Of a DNA stretch of 63,487 bases, positions 51,091-60,485 are shown one piece after another. The notes beneath the pieces are model-generated. The model ran no database searches and was not told the origin of the DNA. It was given only the letters and a program-made list of their open reading frames with translations. Source of the DNA: Akkermansia sp. (lineage in GTDB: Bacteria; Verrucomicrobiota; Verrucomicrobiia; Verrucomicrobiales; Akkermansiaceae); NCBI GenBank assembly GCA_017399165.1, contig JAFQEF010000044.1, positions 1-63,487 of the forward strand. Direction: 5' to 3'. Position 1 is the first letter of the stretch; each line of letters opens with the position of its first letter. Made by a program: the position numbers and the translations under genes.

Positions 51091-51918
51091 TTAACGGCGG
51101 CGTTTTTTACTGCGTGTTGCTACCTTTTTACGGGATTTGGATTTCTTTTTGGATTTGGAAGCCACGGCGCGTCCCTTGCGTGTAGCTTTGGCTTTGCCGC
51201 GGCGGGCAGCTAAGCCACGTTTGCGAGCTTTCTTTTTCGAGGCGCGGAATCTGATGTCATCTTTGGGGAGCCCGGCTACCACATTTTCCGGAATGGTGAT
51301 ACGCTTTACGTCCGTTTTTTGCTCCGTTTTAAGGTACATGTCCTGAGAGCAACGTTCAATCACCACGGGCATGCCTCGGTATACACGCGGGTAGAGATCC
51401 AGCACGTCATTACTGCGCATGCGGATGCAGCCGTACGATGCGGGGCGCCCGATTTTTCTTTCCTCGGGCGTGCCGTGTATATAGATGCGGCGGCTGTGGG
51501 AGTTTTTGTTGAACTGCTCAAGCCCTGCAATTTGGATAACGCGTGTAACGATGGGGTCTCTGCCGGCGGCATCAACGGGCACAACTTCTCCGGTGGGGCG
51601 GCAGCCTTTAAACACCATGCCTTTGGGTTGGCCATCCCCCACTTTTTTTGTTACGGCATGAATGCCGGTGGGTGTGTAGTGGCTACCTGTTTTGCCGCCG
51701 ATGCCGAATTTGGAGGAGCTGATATCGTAATCCTTAACCTTTTGCCCATTGCGGATAACGGTGAGTTTTTGGTCACGCAGAGTGATGGCAACACCATCTC
51801 TGATAACGGCGCGGGGCGGGGTATCCGGCCCGGCGGTGTATGCCTGGTTTTGGCAGGCTGCCATGAACAGGGCGCCTACCGCTGGCAAGAGAAAAAGCAG
51901 ACGTAACTTATTGAACAT
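51091..51918 (-). CDS. L,D-transpeptidase lipoprotein with long Lys/Arg-rich tail
   Basis: 275 residues. Lipobox MAAC, YkuD domain (ITLRDQKLTVIRNGQKVKDYDIS, TPTGIHAVTKK, active site IYIHGTPEERKIGRPASYGCIRMRS). The last 50 residues are more than half Lys/Arg with few acidic residues, like a histone-like tail. This YkuD domain is a different branch from the three others here. The tail may bind anionic envelope polymers or DNA; that is inference. Confidence 0.9.
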   Translation of the reverse strand: MFNKLRLLFLLPAVGALFMAACQNQAYTAGPDTPPRAVIRDGVAITLRDQKLTVIRNGQKVKDYDISSSKFGIGGKTGSHYTPTGIHAVTKKVGDGQPKGMVFKGCRPTGEVVPVDAAGRDPIVTRVIQIAGLEQFNKNSHSRRIYIHGTPEERKIGRPASYGCIRMRSNDVLDLYPRVYRGMPVVIERCSQDMYLKTEQKTDVKRITIPENVVAGLPKDDIRFRASKKKARKRGLAARRGKAKATRKGRAVASKSKKKSKSRKKVATRSKKRRR

Positions 51919-51961
51919 TTATGGGGATGAAACGAAAGGGGTGTGAACGGTTACGGGAAAA

Positions 51962-53530
51962 TCAGGAGGCTGCTGCTGCACGCTTGCGCTGGCGCACGCC
52001 GTCTATCAGGCGGGCAAAGGAGCACAAGCTGGTGTAGAAGAAGCCCAAGAAGGGGCTCATGAGCACAAAGTTAACCAGTGCAGCAATATCCCACGAGTAG
52101 AAGAAGTGAGACAGGTTGATAACCTCTACGCTCGCAAAGAATAAGCCGAACATGAGCTCCAGCACAGGTACCAATACAGACTTGAGTGCTTTATAGTTGG
52201 AGGCTCGCTTCTCAATAGATTTGCTGCCCTCTTGAGACTCGCCGAACTTGGGCGTGCGCACAAACTCACTGGGCTTGCCGAACACGGCTTCAAGCACGGC
52301 CTTGGCATTGTTAACGGCCATGCCCACACCCAGTGCCAACAGCGGGATGATGAAGAAGAACACGCGCCACCAGCGGTTGGGGCGTACAATCATCTCTGCC
52401 GTGATATAGAAGATGCACACGGATACCGTTGCAAAGAAGAAGAGGAATGCCGTGAGGAAGATCATGGGCAGACCATCCCAAGACATCACGCCCCAAGGGC
52501 TGATGTATTGCAGGCAAATGGGCATTACCAACAGGCAAAGTAATATTAGAGCCAGGTAGGAGTAATTACAGGTGAGGTGTGTGGTGGCCTCCATCTTGGC
52601 CTTAAACGGAATCTTGGCGCGCCAAATATCAAAGAGCATCTTTTGGCAAACTTGGATACAGCCTTTGGTCCAACGGTGCTGCTGGGCTTTGAAGCCGTCC
52701 ATGTCCTCCGGCAGCTCGGCGGGGGTTACATAGTCGTTAAGGTAGATGAAGTTCCAGCCTTTCATCTGCACGCGGTAAGAGAGGTCCATGTCCTCCGTAA
52801 TGGTGTCATGCTCCCAGCCGCCGCCATCCACAATGGCGCATTTACGCCATACACCAGCGGTGCCGTTAAAGGTGAAGAAACGGCCGGAGCGGTTGCGCAC
52901 GGTTTGCTCCAGGGCAAAGTGGCCATCCAAGAAGATGGATTGGAGCTTGGTGAGCATGTTTTTCTCTCGGTTGATGTGCCCCCAACGCGTTTGAACCAAG
53001 CCCACCTTGGGGTCTGTAAAGTAGGGCATGGTTGTTTTGAGGATATCGGGCTCGGGGCGGAAATCGGCATCCAATATCAGCAGGTACTCGCCCTTGGCAA
53101 CGGCATCTGCCGCTTCCAAAGCCCCGGCTTTGTAACCGGTGCGGTCCACACGGTGCAGGCAAACAATATCAAACCCTTGAGCTTTGTAGTACTCTACCTG
53201 TTGTTTGCAAAGGTCCCAAGTGTCGTCTGTGGAGTCGTCCAGAATCTGGATTTCAAGCTTGTCTTTGGGGTAATCAATGGCGGTAACACTGCGCAGCAGA
53301 CCCTCTACCACGTATTTTTCATTGAACATGGGCAACTGAATGGTCACCAGCGGCCATTCATCCCATTGACCGGCAGGCTTGGGGATGTCTTTGCGGTGCT
53401 TGATGTAAAGAATCACCATCATCAGGCGGTGGAAACCGTACCCCGCCATGCCGAAAAGCACGAGGAAGTAAGCCAGCAGCCAGAAGAAATTGAACCAATA
53501 TTCTGCGGTTGTCATTGCGATAGAAGTCAT
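51962..53530 (-). CDS. Processive family 2 glycosyltransferase (cellulose-synthase-like)
   Basis: 522 residues: one N-terminal membrane helix, GT2 domain, then about four C-terminal helices. Motifs: QILDDSTDDTWDL, LILDADFRPEPD, TEDMDLSYRVQMKGW and QQHRWTKGCIQ, the D, DxD, TED and QxxRW of processive synthases. Closest in style to beta-mannan/glucomannan-type or bcsA-like single-chain enzymes. Met at 53515 is another start. No BcsB, PilZ domain or export gene is adjacent; the BY-kinase block lies 25 kb away. Confidence 0.9.
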   Translation of the reverse strand: MTSIAMTTAEYWFNFFWLLAYFLVLFGMAGYGFHRLMMVILYIKHRKDIPKPAGQWDEWPLVTIQLPMFNEKYVVEGLLRSVTAIDYPKDKLEIQILDDSTDDTWDLCKQQVEYYKAQGFDIVCLHRVDRTGYKAGALEAADAVAKGEYLLILDADFRPEPDILKTTMPYFTDPKVGLVQTRWGHINREKNMLTKLQSIFLDGHFALEQTVRNRSGRFFTFNGTAGVWRKCAIVDGGGWEHDTITEDMDLSYRVQMKGWNFIYLNDYVTPAELPEDMDGFKAQQHRWTKGCIQVCQKMLFDIWRAKIPFKAKMEATTHLTCNYSYLALILLCLLVMPICLQYISPWGVMSWDGLPMIFLTAFLFFFATVSVCIFYITAEMIVRPNRWWRVFFFIIPLLALGVGMAVNNAKAVLEAVFGKPSEFVRTPKFGESQEGSKSIEKRASNYKALKSVLVPVLELMFGLFFASVEVINLSHFFYSWDIAALVNFVLMSPFLGFFYTSLCSFARLIDGVRQRKRAAAAS

Positions 53531-53684
53531 AGCAAGTCTAGGTCTGTTCGCGCGCGCGGGCAATCTGAGCCTGTTTTCTATGTCAGTACTCAAGATTAGC
53601 TTGACGCACAACAATAGTAATGTATATTCAAAGAGGTGTCAAGCCAAAATAACTATAACGGCAATAAACAAGATGCATCTGATG

Positions 53685-54599
53685 ATGAAAATGAGATTTA
53701 ATCGACTGTTCATAGCATATACCATGGCCTGTGTATGCCCGCTTGCTGCGCAGGAAACCGCAGATGGGGAGTTTGTTACGGATGGTTTGCCCGGCTACCT
53801 GAGTGGTGTAGAGGCAGAGGAGGTGCAGCCCGTGGTGCCGGAGCTGTTCAGGGATGATGCATTGCTGGATGAGTCTCATGCTAACCGTGAGCTGGGGGTA
53901 AATGTGTATACATCCCCCTCTATAGCCAAAATCTTTGCCCAGTTGGAGGATTTGCCGCCCGTGCCGGAGGAGTACGTGCTGCGCAATCGCCCGTCTCGTC
54001 TTTCCACGGCCTCCGGCAAGGTGGCGCTGGAGATGGGATTTTTGCTGGCAGACGGTTTTATAGCCGTATGCAGTGGGCATATGAATGATGTTAAACCCAT
54101 TGCGTTGGAGCTAACGCGCTATGGGCGTGCCTTGGGCGTGGGGGATAAGATGGAGGCTCACTCTGCCGCACTGTTAGAGCAGGCGGAAAAAGGGAACCGC
54201 CGCGAGTTCAAGAAAATTCTTACCGGCACGCAGAGCGATGTGAATGCCGAGCTCTCCGGCCTGGGGGATCCCGATTTATCACACCTGATTGCTTTGGGCG
54301 GGTGGGTGAGAGCCTATGAGGCATCTACCGCGGCCCTGTGCGATGAGTTTTCTGCAGAGGATGCCGCCATAGTCTTTTACCCCGATGCGCCGGACTATTT
54401 TAGCGCCATTTTGCGAGGCATAGATCCCGCAACGGCTCGTAAGCTTGAGATAGAGCCCATGTGCATGCTGCTTGATGAATTGACAGGGTTGATGACCTTG
54501 GCAGACGGCGAGCAACCCACCGCGCAAAAGGTGGAGCAATTGCGCAAGGTTGCAGGCAAATTGGCGGCACTCATTGCCGGTGAGGAGTATGCCCATTGA
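53685..54599 (+). CDS. Secreted protein of unknown function
   Basis: 304 residues from the Met at 53685: Sec signal ending CVCPLAAQ, an acidic linker, then a helical domain without recognised motifs. Several in-frame Met (53673, 53682, 53691) could start it. It overlaps the ApaG-like gene by 11 bp and may work with it. Divergent from the GT2 gene. Confidence 0.7.
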   Translation: MKMRFNRLFIAYTMACVCPLAAQETADGEFVTDGLPGYLSGVEAEEVQPVVPELFRDDALLDESHANRELGVNVYTSPSIAKIFAQLEDLPPVPEEYVLRNRPSRLSTASGKVALEMGFLLADGFIAVCSGHMNDVKPIALELTRYGRALGVGDKMEAHSAALLEQAEKGNRREFKKILTGTQSDVNAELSGLGDPDLSHLIALGGWVRAYEASTAALCDEFSAEDAAIVFYPDAPDYFSAILRGIDPATARKLEIEPMCMLLDELTGLMTLADGEQPTAQKVEQLRKVAGKLAALIAGEEYAH

Positions 54600-54978
54600 T
54601 GCCAACAAACGCTTGCCCGAGCTGGCCGCCGTGCGCATGCGTGCGGCATTGGTTGGCTTGCAATTAGTGCGGGAGCCGTTGCCGCGTTACAAGGTTTTTT
54701 TCCGTATCAACATACTCAACGAGGGGCAGGGCAGTGTACGCCTTTTGGGGCGCAAGTGGCAGCTTGAGGATGCCTGCGGTAACTTGCAGATTATTGAGGC
54801 TGCGCAAGTTTTTAATGATGAGCCGGTGCTTACGCCGGGGGCGGTGTTCAGCTTCAGTGGGGGCCATTATTTTGACAAACCCCCGGCATACATGGCCTTG
54901 CGTTTATTCGGGCAAGAGCACAATGGGCACCCCTTCATCACGCCTGCGTTGGTGCTGCCTCTTGCGGCGGCGCGCTAG
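54589..54978 (+). CDS. ApaG/DUF525 domain protein
   Basis: 129 residues, beta-sandwich ApaG family: RYKVFFRINILNEGQGSVRLLGRKWQLEDACGN, LTPGAVFSFSGGHYFDKPPAYM. GAGGAG lies directly ahead of ATG 54589. Function unclear in the family; associated historically with Co/Mg resistance and Ap4A levels. Confidence 0.82.
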   Translation: MPIDANKRLPELAAVRMRAALVGLQLVREPLPRYKVFFRINILNEGQGSVRLLGRKWQLEDACGNLQIIEAAQVFNDEPVLTPGAVFSFSGGHYFDKPPAYMALRLFGQEHNGHPFITPALVLPLAAAR

Positions 54979-55267
54979 TATAATGCCAGACAAATTAATA
55001 GACTGTTTTGTTTCCGTATGCAATCCGAATATCAGAGCCCGCTGCGCTGGCTTGTGGTTTCGGCGGGCATGCGCCCGTGGGGAGCAATAATTTTTACTGC
55101 GCGGCGCCATGCGCCTTGCATGATAGCTCGCAGGGCTATGAAATTCGGCGGGCAATAAGTTGTATTTACCTGCGGCGTAGCCGCCATTATTTCCCTCAGC
55201 CCGCGCAGCGGGCGTCATTTCAAGTAGCGAAGAATGGTAAAAAGGATGGCGTGATAATGATGAGCGT
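54979..55267. repeat. Degenerate repeat region left of the MITE-like element
   Basis: Non-coding. 55030-55080 (GCCCGCTGCG, then TTTCGGCGGGCATGCGCCCG) and 55195-55232 (CAGCCCGCGCAGCGGGC, TTTCAAGTAGCGA) match inner parts of the 55268 element with changes. It appears to be an older, decayed copy. The minus-strand open frame across it is not credible as a gene. Confidence 0.6.
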
Positions 55268-55586
55268 AACTTAACTGTCACCCGTTTCACGGGTTCAAAT
55301 TTATTTTTTATCGGTTCGAGTGGTTGCGCCGCTGCGCGGCTCCACCACTCGCTAAATAAAATGACGCCCGCAGAGCGGGCTTGTGATTTCGGCGTGCATT
55401 CGCCCGCGGCGCATATTTTATCCTGTTTGGGTGTGGAAATCGAGCCACAGGCGAATCTCGAAGCCTCAGCCCGCGTAAGCGGGCGGCAGTTCAAGTAGCG
55501 AGTGGTGCAGCGAGCCAACGGCGAGCGAAACCACTCGTACCGATAAGTAACAGAAGGGAACCCGAGAAACGGGTGACAGTTAAGTT
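55268..55586. mobile_element. MITE-like element of 319 bp with 28-bp terminal inverted repeats
   Basis: Left end 55269-55296 and right end 55558-55585 are inverted copies beginning ACTTAACTGTCACCCGTTTC, one mismatch in 28. Each half contains the same chain of small palindromes: ACCCG/CGGGT, CGAGTGG/CCACTCG and GCCCGC/GCGGGC, so the whole can fold as one long hairpin. No ORF or transposase. The right end lies 6 bp past the transpeptidase stop. No clear target duplication. Confidence 0.75.
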
Positions 55587-55591
55587 CGGTT

Positions 55592-56512
55592 TCAATTTGC
55601 AGGTGACTCATTACCTGACGTTATACCGGCCGCGCTTTCTGCGGATGATTCGCTTGGGTGTGTGTCCTGCGTTTCATCGGCCGCTGTTTCTGCGGGGGGC
55701 GTTAACCGGGCTTCTGCCGTTTTGTACAGTTGCTTTATTTCGTTTTCCAACTCATTTTTCTCATACACCCAGTTGTTGTATGGGCTGCCGGCCAGCAGGG
55801 CTTCTTGAGCGGGGAACTCATCTTCCAGCTCTTCTGTTACGGTAACGGGGTAGCCCACCTCAACAATGTCAAAGATTTTGGCGGCAATGAAATCCGGCAT
55901 GCGTATACAGCCGTGGGATAAGCAGGTGCCGGCCTGTACGGCCCCGGTATGCATGCCCATGCCGTAGTCCGTAAGGCGCATCCAATTAGGCATGGCTGCC
56001 CCCTCCCACACGGCCCCGGCGGGTAGCTTGTGTTTGCGGGAGTCTGCATCTGCCACCAGTGTATCACCCGCAGCATTTTTGATACTGCCGAACCTGCGGG
56101 AGGCGTGGTCCTTCTTTTTCTCCAGCACTTTGTATTGGCCCGGTGTAGTGGCTCGCCCTTCAACACCTGTGGATACAGGCCAGTCTGCCACCACCTTATC
56201 ATCCACATACAAACGCCCGCGTTGTTGGTAGAGGCTGATGACCACGTGTGAGTTTTCGGGGGTGGCGGTTTGCATCAACTTATCATCGTGGAAGATCACC
56301 ATGCAGCGGGGGTAGCCATGGTGGCTTAAAAAATGCTCATAGGTATTTTTTTCATACTCTGTCACTTCATCGGGGGCGGCAGCCTCTATGGCATCCAGCC
56401 TTTCCTCCAATTGGGCAAGCTGCATTTCTTCCTCCGGCAATAAAACAACCTGTGTTTGTTGGCAGGCGGTTATCAGCAGCGTGGCAATGGTATGCAAAAA
56501 ATAACGTTTCAT
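55592..56512 (-). CDS. L,D-transpeptidase (YkuD), lipoprotein
   Basis: 306 residues. Lipobox LITAC, a Glu-rich helix (EEEMQLAQLEERLDAIEAA), then the YkuD domain: VVISLYQQRGRLYVDDKVVADWPVSTG, TTPGQYKVLEKKKD, active site MGMHTGAVQAGTCLSHGCIRMP. Acidic Ser/Glu-rich tail. Tandem relative of the 56610 gene. The MITE-like element begins just after its stop. Confidence 0.93.
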   Translation of the reverse strand: MKRYFLHTIATLLITACQQTQVVLLPEEEMQLAQLEERLDAIEAAAPDEVTEYEKNTYEHFLSHHGYPRCMVIFHDDKLMQTATPENSHVVISLYQQRGRLYVDDKVVADWPVSTGVEGRATTPGQYKVLEKKKDHASRRFGSIKNAAGDTLVADADSRKHKLPAGAVWEGAAMPNWMRLTDYGMGMHTGAVQAGTCLSHGCIRMPDFIAAKIFDIVEVGYPVTVTEELEDEFPAQEALLAGSPYNNWVYEKNELENEIKQLYKTAEARLTPPAETAADETQDTHPSESSAESAAGITSGNESPAN

Positions 56513-56523
56513 GGTGATACTAA

Positions 56524-56560
56524 AAGTGCTACAGTAAACATACTGTAGCACTTCTGTTAA
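56524..56560 (-). terminator. Terminator between the two tandem L,D-transpeptidase genes
   Basis: Perfect 12-bp stem AAGTGCTACAGT/ACTGTAGCACTT (left arm from 56524, right arm to 56553), then TTTTAGTA on the minus strand. Confidence 0.8.
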
Positions 56561-56609
56561 ATGTTGTCAAATATATTTCAATAACTTACTTCGTCATGGC
56601 ATCCTTACC

Positions 56610-57626
56610 TTAACGCGGAAGCGGCATGTGAATATAGCTGTTTGCTTTTTTGCTGCGGGGCATTACAGGTTGTATACGGCCAATGTTGCTGACAGGCGTG
56701 GGGGTGGCCTTAACCACTGTGGGCTGTTCCACAACGGGGGCTTCTTTCTTAGCCGGGGCTGCCTTGGTTACCTTTTTGCCGGCGGCTTTTTGCTCCGCTG
56801 CCAGTTTAGCGGCAATCTCTTCTTCTGCCTGTTTGCGCAAGGCTGCCAGTTTGGCTTCGGCCTCCTCACGGCGGCGCACGGAGTCTTGGTAGCCAACACC
56901 GTTTACCAGTGCATCTCTGGCAGGGTAGCAGCTTTCCAGTTGGTCCACAATGTGAACTTTGGTGCGGAAGGTGGTAATGTCAAACAGGTCCTTAGCCATT
57001 TCTCTGGGGGTGCGGATACAGCCGTGGGATAAGCGTTTGCCGGCTTTAACCTTGCCCACGTGCATGCCGAGGCCATCCCAGGTGAGTCGTTGCCAATAGG
57101 GCATGGGGGAGCCATCGAAACGCCCGCCATCCGGTATGGTATCCTTGGTCATATCGGCATTGTAGTTCACGGTTTTACCGTTAGCATCCTTAATTTTGCC
57201 GTACAGGTTGGAGGCGTAATCGGGCTTTTTCTCCAGCACGCGGTAAGAGCCGGTGGGGGTGGGGCGCCCGGCCACACCGGTGGAAACCGGCCAGTCTGCC
57301 GCCACGCGGTCTCCCACATAAATGCGGCCGCGCTGCTGCTCTAAACAAATGTAAACGGGGCTGCTGCCACCGGCGCGTGCCAGCAACTGCTCGTCCTTGT
57401 AAATCTTCATGGTAGTAGGGTAACCATGGTGCGTCACAAAGTGCTCGTATGTACCCGGCAGGTGCGGGGGCTCCTCCAGCAGGCGAGCACGGTCCAACTC
57501 ATCTTCTGCGGCATCTATTTTTGCCGCCAGCTCGGGGGAAATCTGCGGCCCCATGCAGGAGGTGGTGCTCAGCACTACTATGCCGAGCATGAGAACGCAG
57601 AGTATGTTAAAAGGGGTGTGTTTCAT
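56610..57626 (-). CDS. L,D-transpeptidase (YkuD), lipoprotein
   Basis: 338 residues. Lipobox STTSC, then YkuD: VYICLEQQRGRIYVGDRVAADWPVSTG, TPTGSYRVLEKKPD, active site LGMHVGKVKAGKRLSHGCIRTP. Then an Ala/Glu helix and a Lys/Ala/Pro-rich tail. Same family as 36409 and 55592. TTGACA (57699-57704) with TTACAA 16 bp on serves as promoter. Confidence 0.93.
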   Translation of the reverse strand: MKHTPFNILCVLMLGIVVLSTTSCMGPQISPELAAKIDAAEDELDRARLLEEPPHLPGTYEHFVTHHGYPTTMKIYKDEQLLARAGGSSPVYICLEQQRGRIYVGDRVAADWPVSTGVAGRPTPTGSYRVLEKKPDYASNLYGKIKDANGKTVNYNADMTKDTIPDGGRFDGSPMPYWQRLTWDGLGMHVGKVKAGKRLSHGCIRTPREMAKDLFDITTFRTKVHIVDQLESCYPARDALVNGVGYQDSVRRREEAEAKLAALRKQAEEEIAAKLAAEQKAAGKKVTKAAPAKKEAPVVEQPTVVKATPTPVSNIGRIQPVMPRSKKANSYIHMPLPR

Positions 57627-57676
57627 GATAAGGCTTCAGCTATGCGGGGGCAAGAATTTGCCCCGCGCCACAGGCC

Positions 57677-57704
57677 TTGTAAGCATATTTCGGATTTTTG
57701 TCAA
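57677..57704 (-). promoter_or_regulatory. Promoter of the 56610 L,D-transpeptidase gene
   Basis: Minus strand TTGACA (57699-57704), 16 bp, TTACAA (57677-57682). Confidence 0.5.
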
Positions 57705-57791
57705 TCCAAAACCGATAATTTTTGCAAAAATTTTAAAAATATAATTATAGCAGAGATGGAAATAATCTTGCCGACGAGGGGGGCAATGCTG

Positions 57792-58706
57792 TTATTTCTC
57801 AACCCTGATGGCGGTAATCCATTGCACGCCTGCTAATGTAAAGCCGCGTTCGAGCATGCGGCGGTGCATATCCCTCAAGTGCATGGCACCGTAGAATATG
57901 GCGGCAGTGCGGGTGGGGTTTTGTGTATCTGCCAAAACTTGGTCAAGCACGTGCATGCAGCGCTCGTTGCGGGATACGATGATGGCTCTCTGCTCTGTCA
58001 TGGTGGAGTGGGATGAGGCCGCCAACTGCCTGCACAGCAAGCGTCTCAGAGAGGTAGCATCTGTGGCAACGCCGAAGATGGAGCCTGTATCAACGCTTTG
58101 CCCCTCTCGCAGGGAGTCCAGCACCAGGGTGAGCCAAGATTCCCCACGCTCTGCCATGGCGGCAGAGAACTCCTCTGAGCTCATGTCTGCGTAAACCAGG
58201 TTGGTGCGCCCATAGTCAACAACCTCTGCTTGTTGTGCCAGTTGCATGGCCTCTGCCATGTAGGCATAGTAAGAGCCCAGCAACCTACCGGCAACGCCGC
58301 TTTCTTTATTTTCGTTGAATTCTTTTAAGCGGTTTCGTTCCTCTTGGGTGGCGGTGCCGGCTGCTACTTTGCGGGCAATGCGGGTCATCTCCGGCAGGTC
58401 CTCGCCGTCCACCATTTCATACAGCACCTTGTCATAGCGGGCAAAGGCGCGGTTAAGGGCGCGGTAGTAGCGGGCATCCGCCAAGTGGATGGCCCCCACC
58501 AAATCCACAATATGCCCCTCTTTATCTTTGTAGCGCGCAATGGGTGTGCGCAGGCTTTCTTTGCCGTCATCTGCCGTGTGCAGCATGACAACATGCTCCG
58601 GGTATTGAGAGGCCTCGGGGCTGAGCACGGCGGTGGCTTTTTGCTGAGCCATGGCGGGCAGGGCCACCAAGGCAGAGAGCGCAAGAATAAGGGTTCTGAG
58701 TATCAT
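57792..58706 (-). CDS. TraB/GumN family protein
   Basis: 304 residues with a Sec signal (LILALSALVALPAMA). The two GxxH motifs of the TraB/GumN/Tiki fold are present: VGAIHLADARYYRALN near the start and FYGAMHLRDMHRRM near the end, with the Glu in YEMVDGED. Members are putative metalloproteases. The gene stands alone between the transpeptidase and the GH13 gene. Confidence 0.82.
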   Translation of the reverse strand: MILRTLILALSALVALPAMAQQKATAVLSPEASQYPEHVVMLHTADDGKESLRTPIARYKDKEGHIVDLVGAIHLADARYYRALNRAFARYDKVLYEMVDGEDLPEMTRIARKVAAGTATQEERNRLKEFNENKESGVAGRLLGSYYAYMAEAMQLAQQAEVVDYGRTNLVYADMSSEEFSAAMAERGESWLTLVLDSLREGQSVDTGSIFGVATDATSLRRLLCRQLAASSHSTMTEQRAIIVSRNERCMHVLDQVLADTQNPTRTAAIFYGAMHLRDMHRRMLERGFTLAGVQWITAIRVEK

Positions 58707-58730
58707 GATGTTTGAGGTCAGGGTTTATGG

Positions 58731-60485
58731 TTAAATCCATTCAAGCAGCAGGGCATCCCCCGCCGGTACGGTTACGGGTAAACCGGTGCCGGACAGCTCT
58801 TGCAAGGTGCATTCCAAAGCAGGGGTACCCGGTTGCAGCAGGTTGATGAAACGGCAGTGCGGGTCCTTTTTAGCTGCCCATTCTATGGCGTTTTCCGGTA
58901 TGTGAATGCAGGTGTGGGTTGCGTAATCCGGGTCCAGATTACACACGGCTAAAACGGTGGAGCGGGCTTGGCGGTTGTGGCGCAGGTAGGCATACATGCG
59001 GTGGCCGGAGGCCGGGTCGTTTGCGCGGCGGCCATACCCCGGTGTTTGCCCGTTTGCCCAGTTGAGCCCATAGAAGGAGCCTTTGCTGAGGGCAGGGTGC
59101 TGCATCAGCGGCAGTAGGCGGGCCATGTAGTCCCGCAGTTCTCGCTCTTGCGGGGAAAGGCGGGCACCGTCGTAGAGCCCCCGGTTGCTCCAACGCTGCA
59201 AGCGTGGCAGGCAGGTGTAATCAAAGATGGAGGTTCGGCCGTTATCCCCCCCGAATCCGCCGGGGCCCTCCGCTTGTTCTGAAAACTCTTGCCCGTTGTA
59301 CACCAATACAGGCCCGGCAGAGGAGCCATAGTGCGCCACCATAAGGGCGCGGGCAACCTTGCTGCCTTGCCCGCCCCAATACAGTGGGGAGGCCAAGCGG
59401 GGTTCATCATGATTCTCCAGATACCGCACACCGTGGGTAAACATGGCGGGCTCCGGGCGGTTGTGGCGGTCCATATCATTGGCCCAAATGCAGCCCTCGT
59501 ATATGGCGCGTGCCTCGTTGTAGGCGGCACTGTCATACACGCCGCTGAATCCGCAATGTATGAGAGCTTCCGTTACATCCGCCGCGCAAAGTTTCATGTG
59601 GTCGTTGTAGGCCTCCGCCATAAAAAAGGCGCCGCTGTCTCGCAGGCGTGCATTGCTGATAACCCACCGCCAAAACGGCATGGGTACCATGTGTGCCATA
59701 TCGCACCGGAACCCGCCCACACCCAGCTCTTGCCAATAGGCCAACACCTTGTTCATGAGCCGCCAGGTGCGCGGCACGGCATCCGGCGCGGCAAGCAGGC
59801 CGGGCAGGTTCTCTGCAGCGGGTGCGCCATGGCGGTAGTCTGTGCCGTAGTTGAGTTTTACGGTTTCATACCAATCGTAAGCAGAGGGGGCCCAGGTGGC
59901 GGCATTGTTGCCGGTAACGCGTCCGCAGCCGTGCTCCGGTTCAAACTCGCCCTCCGGCAGCTGCATGTGCCAATCACTCTGTTGGGGCTCCAAATAATAA
60001 AAGGCGTTGTCACGGTCAAAGAATACGCCCTTGTTGTCGTCTTTGCCGAAACAAAAATCGGGCTGCACTACAGACTCATAGCTGCGTGATACATGGTTGG
60101 GGATAAAATCTATAACAGGCAGCATGCCCCAACGCCGGCAGCGGGCTAACAGGGCGCAAAACTCCTCCAGCCTTTGCTGTGGGTTTTCTGCTAAATCCGG
60201 GTCTACATCAAAATAATCTGTCACGGCATAGGGGCTGCCCGCAATGCCTTTCACCACGCAGGCGGGGTTGGCCGGCAGGGTTTCGTGCGGTGTTTGGGTT
60301 GCATGGCGCAGCACCCCCGTGAGCCACAGATGGGTTATGCCCATGCGTGCCAGGGATTCTAAAGCCGCATCCGTAACCCCGGCAAAGGTGCCGCAGCCGT
60401 TTTGCTCTTTGCTGCCCCACGGCACGCCTCCTTCCGTAAAATTGGAAAAATGCCTGACGAAAAGCTGATAAATGACCGGTCTCAT
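58731..60485 (-). CDS. Glycoside hydrolase family 13 enzyme (alpha-amylase-like)
   Basis: 584 residues, (beta/alpha)8 barrel. Region I DFIPNH, region II GFRCDMAH with the nucleophile Asp, region III FMAEAYND with the acid/base Glu, region IV YLENHDEPR. C-terminal beta domain. No signal peptide, so probably cytoplasmic and active on storage or maltodextrin substrates. An earlier Met at 60524 adds a sequence unlike the family start MRPVIYQLFVRHF. Confidence 0.9.
   Translation of the reverse strand: MRPVIYQLFVRHFSNFTEGGVPWGSKEQNGCGTFAGVTDAALESLARMGITHLWLTGVLRHATQTPHETLPANPACVVKGIAGSPYAVTDYFDVDPDLAENPQQRLEEFCALLARCRRWGMLPVIDFIPNHVSRSYESVVQPDFCFGKDDNKGVFFDRDNAFYYLEPQQSDWHMQLPEGEFEPEHGCGRVTGNNAATWAPSAYDWYETVKLNYGTDYRHGAPAAENLPGLLAAPDAVPRTWRLMNKVLAYWQELGVGGFRCDMAHMVPMPFWRWVISNARLRDSGAFFMAEAYNDHMKLCAADVTEALIHCGFSGVYDSAAYNEARAIYEGCIWANDMDRHNRPEPAMFTHGVRYLENHDEPRLASPLYWGGQGSKVARALMVAHYGSSAGPVLVYNGQEFSEQAEGPGGFGGDNGRTSIFDYTCLPRLQRWSNRGLYDGARLSPQERELRDYMARLLPLMQHPALSKGSFYGLNWANGQTPGYGRRANDPASGHRMYAYLRHNRQARSTVLAVCNLDPDYATHTCIHIPENAIEWAAKKDPHCRFINLLQPGTPALECTLQELSGTGLPVTVPAGDALLLEWI

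Noticed and set aside
52577..53599. Plus-strand open frame of 340 codons opposite the GT2 gene
   Set aside because: The GT2 motifs on the minus strand are clear; the antisense frame has no recognisable domain.
54904..55611. Minus-strand open frame of 235 codons across the repeat region
   Set aside because: It runs through inverted repeats and the ApaG gene end, has no signal, domain or ribosome site, and its composition follows the palindromes.
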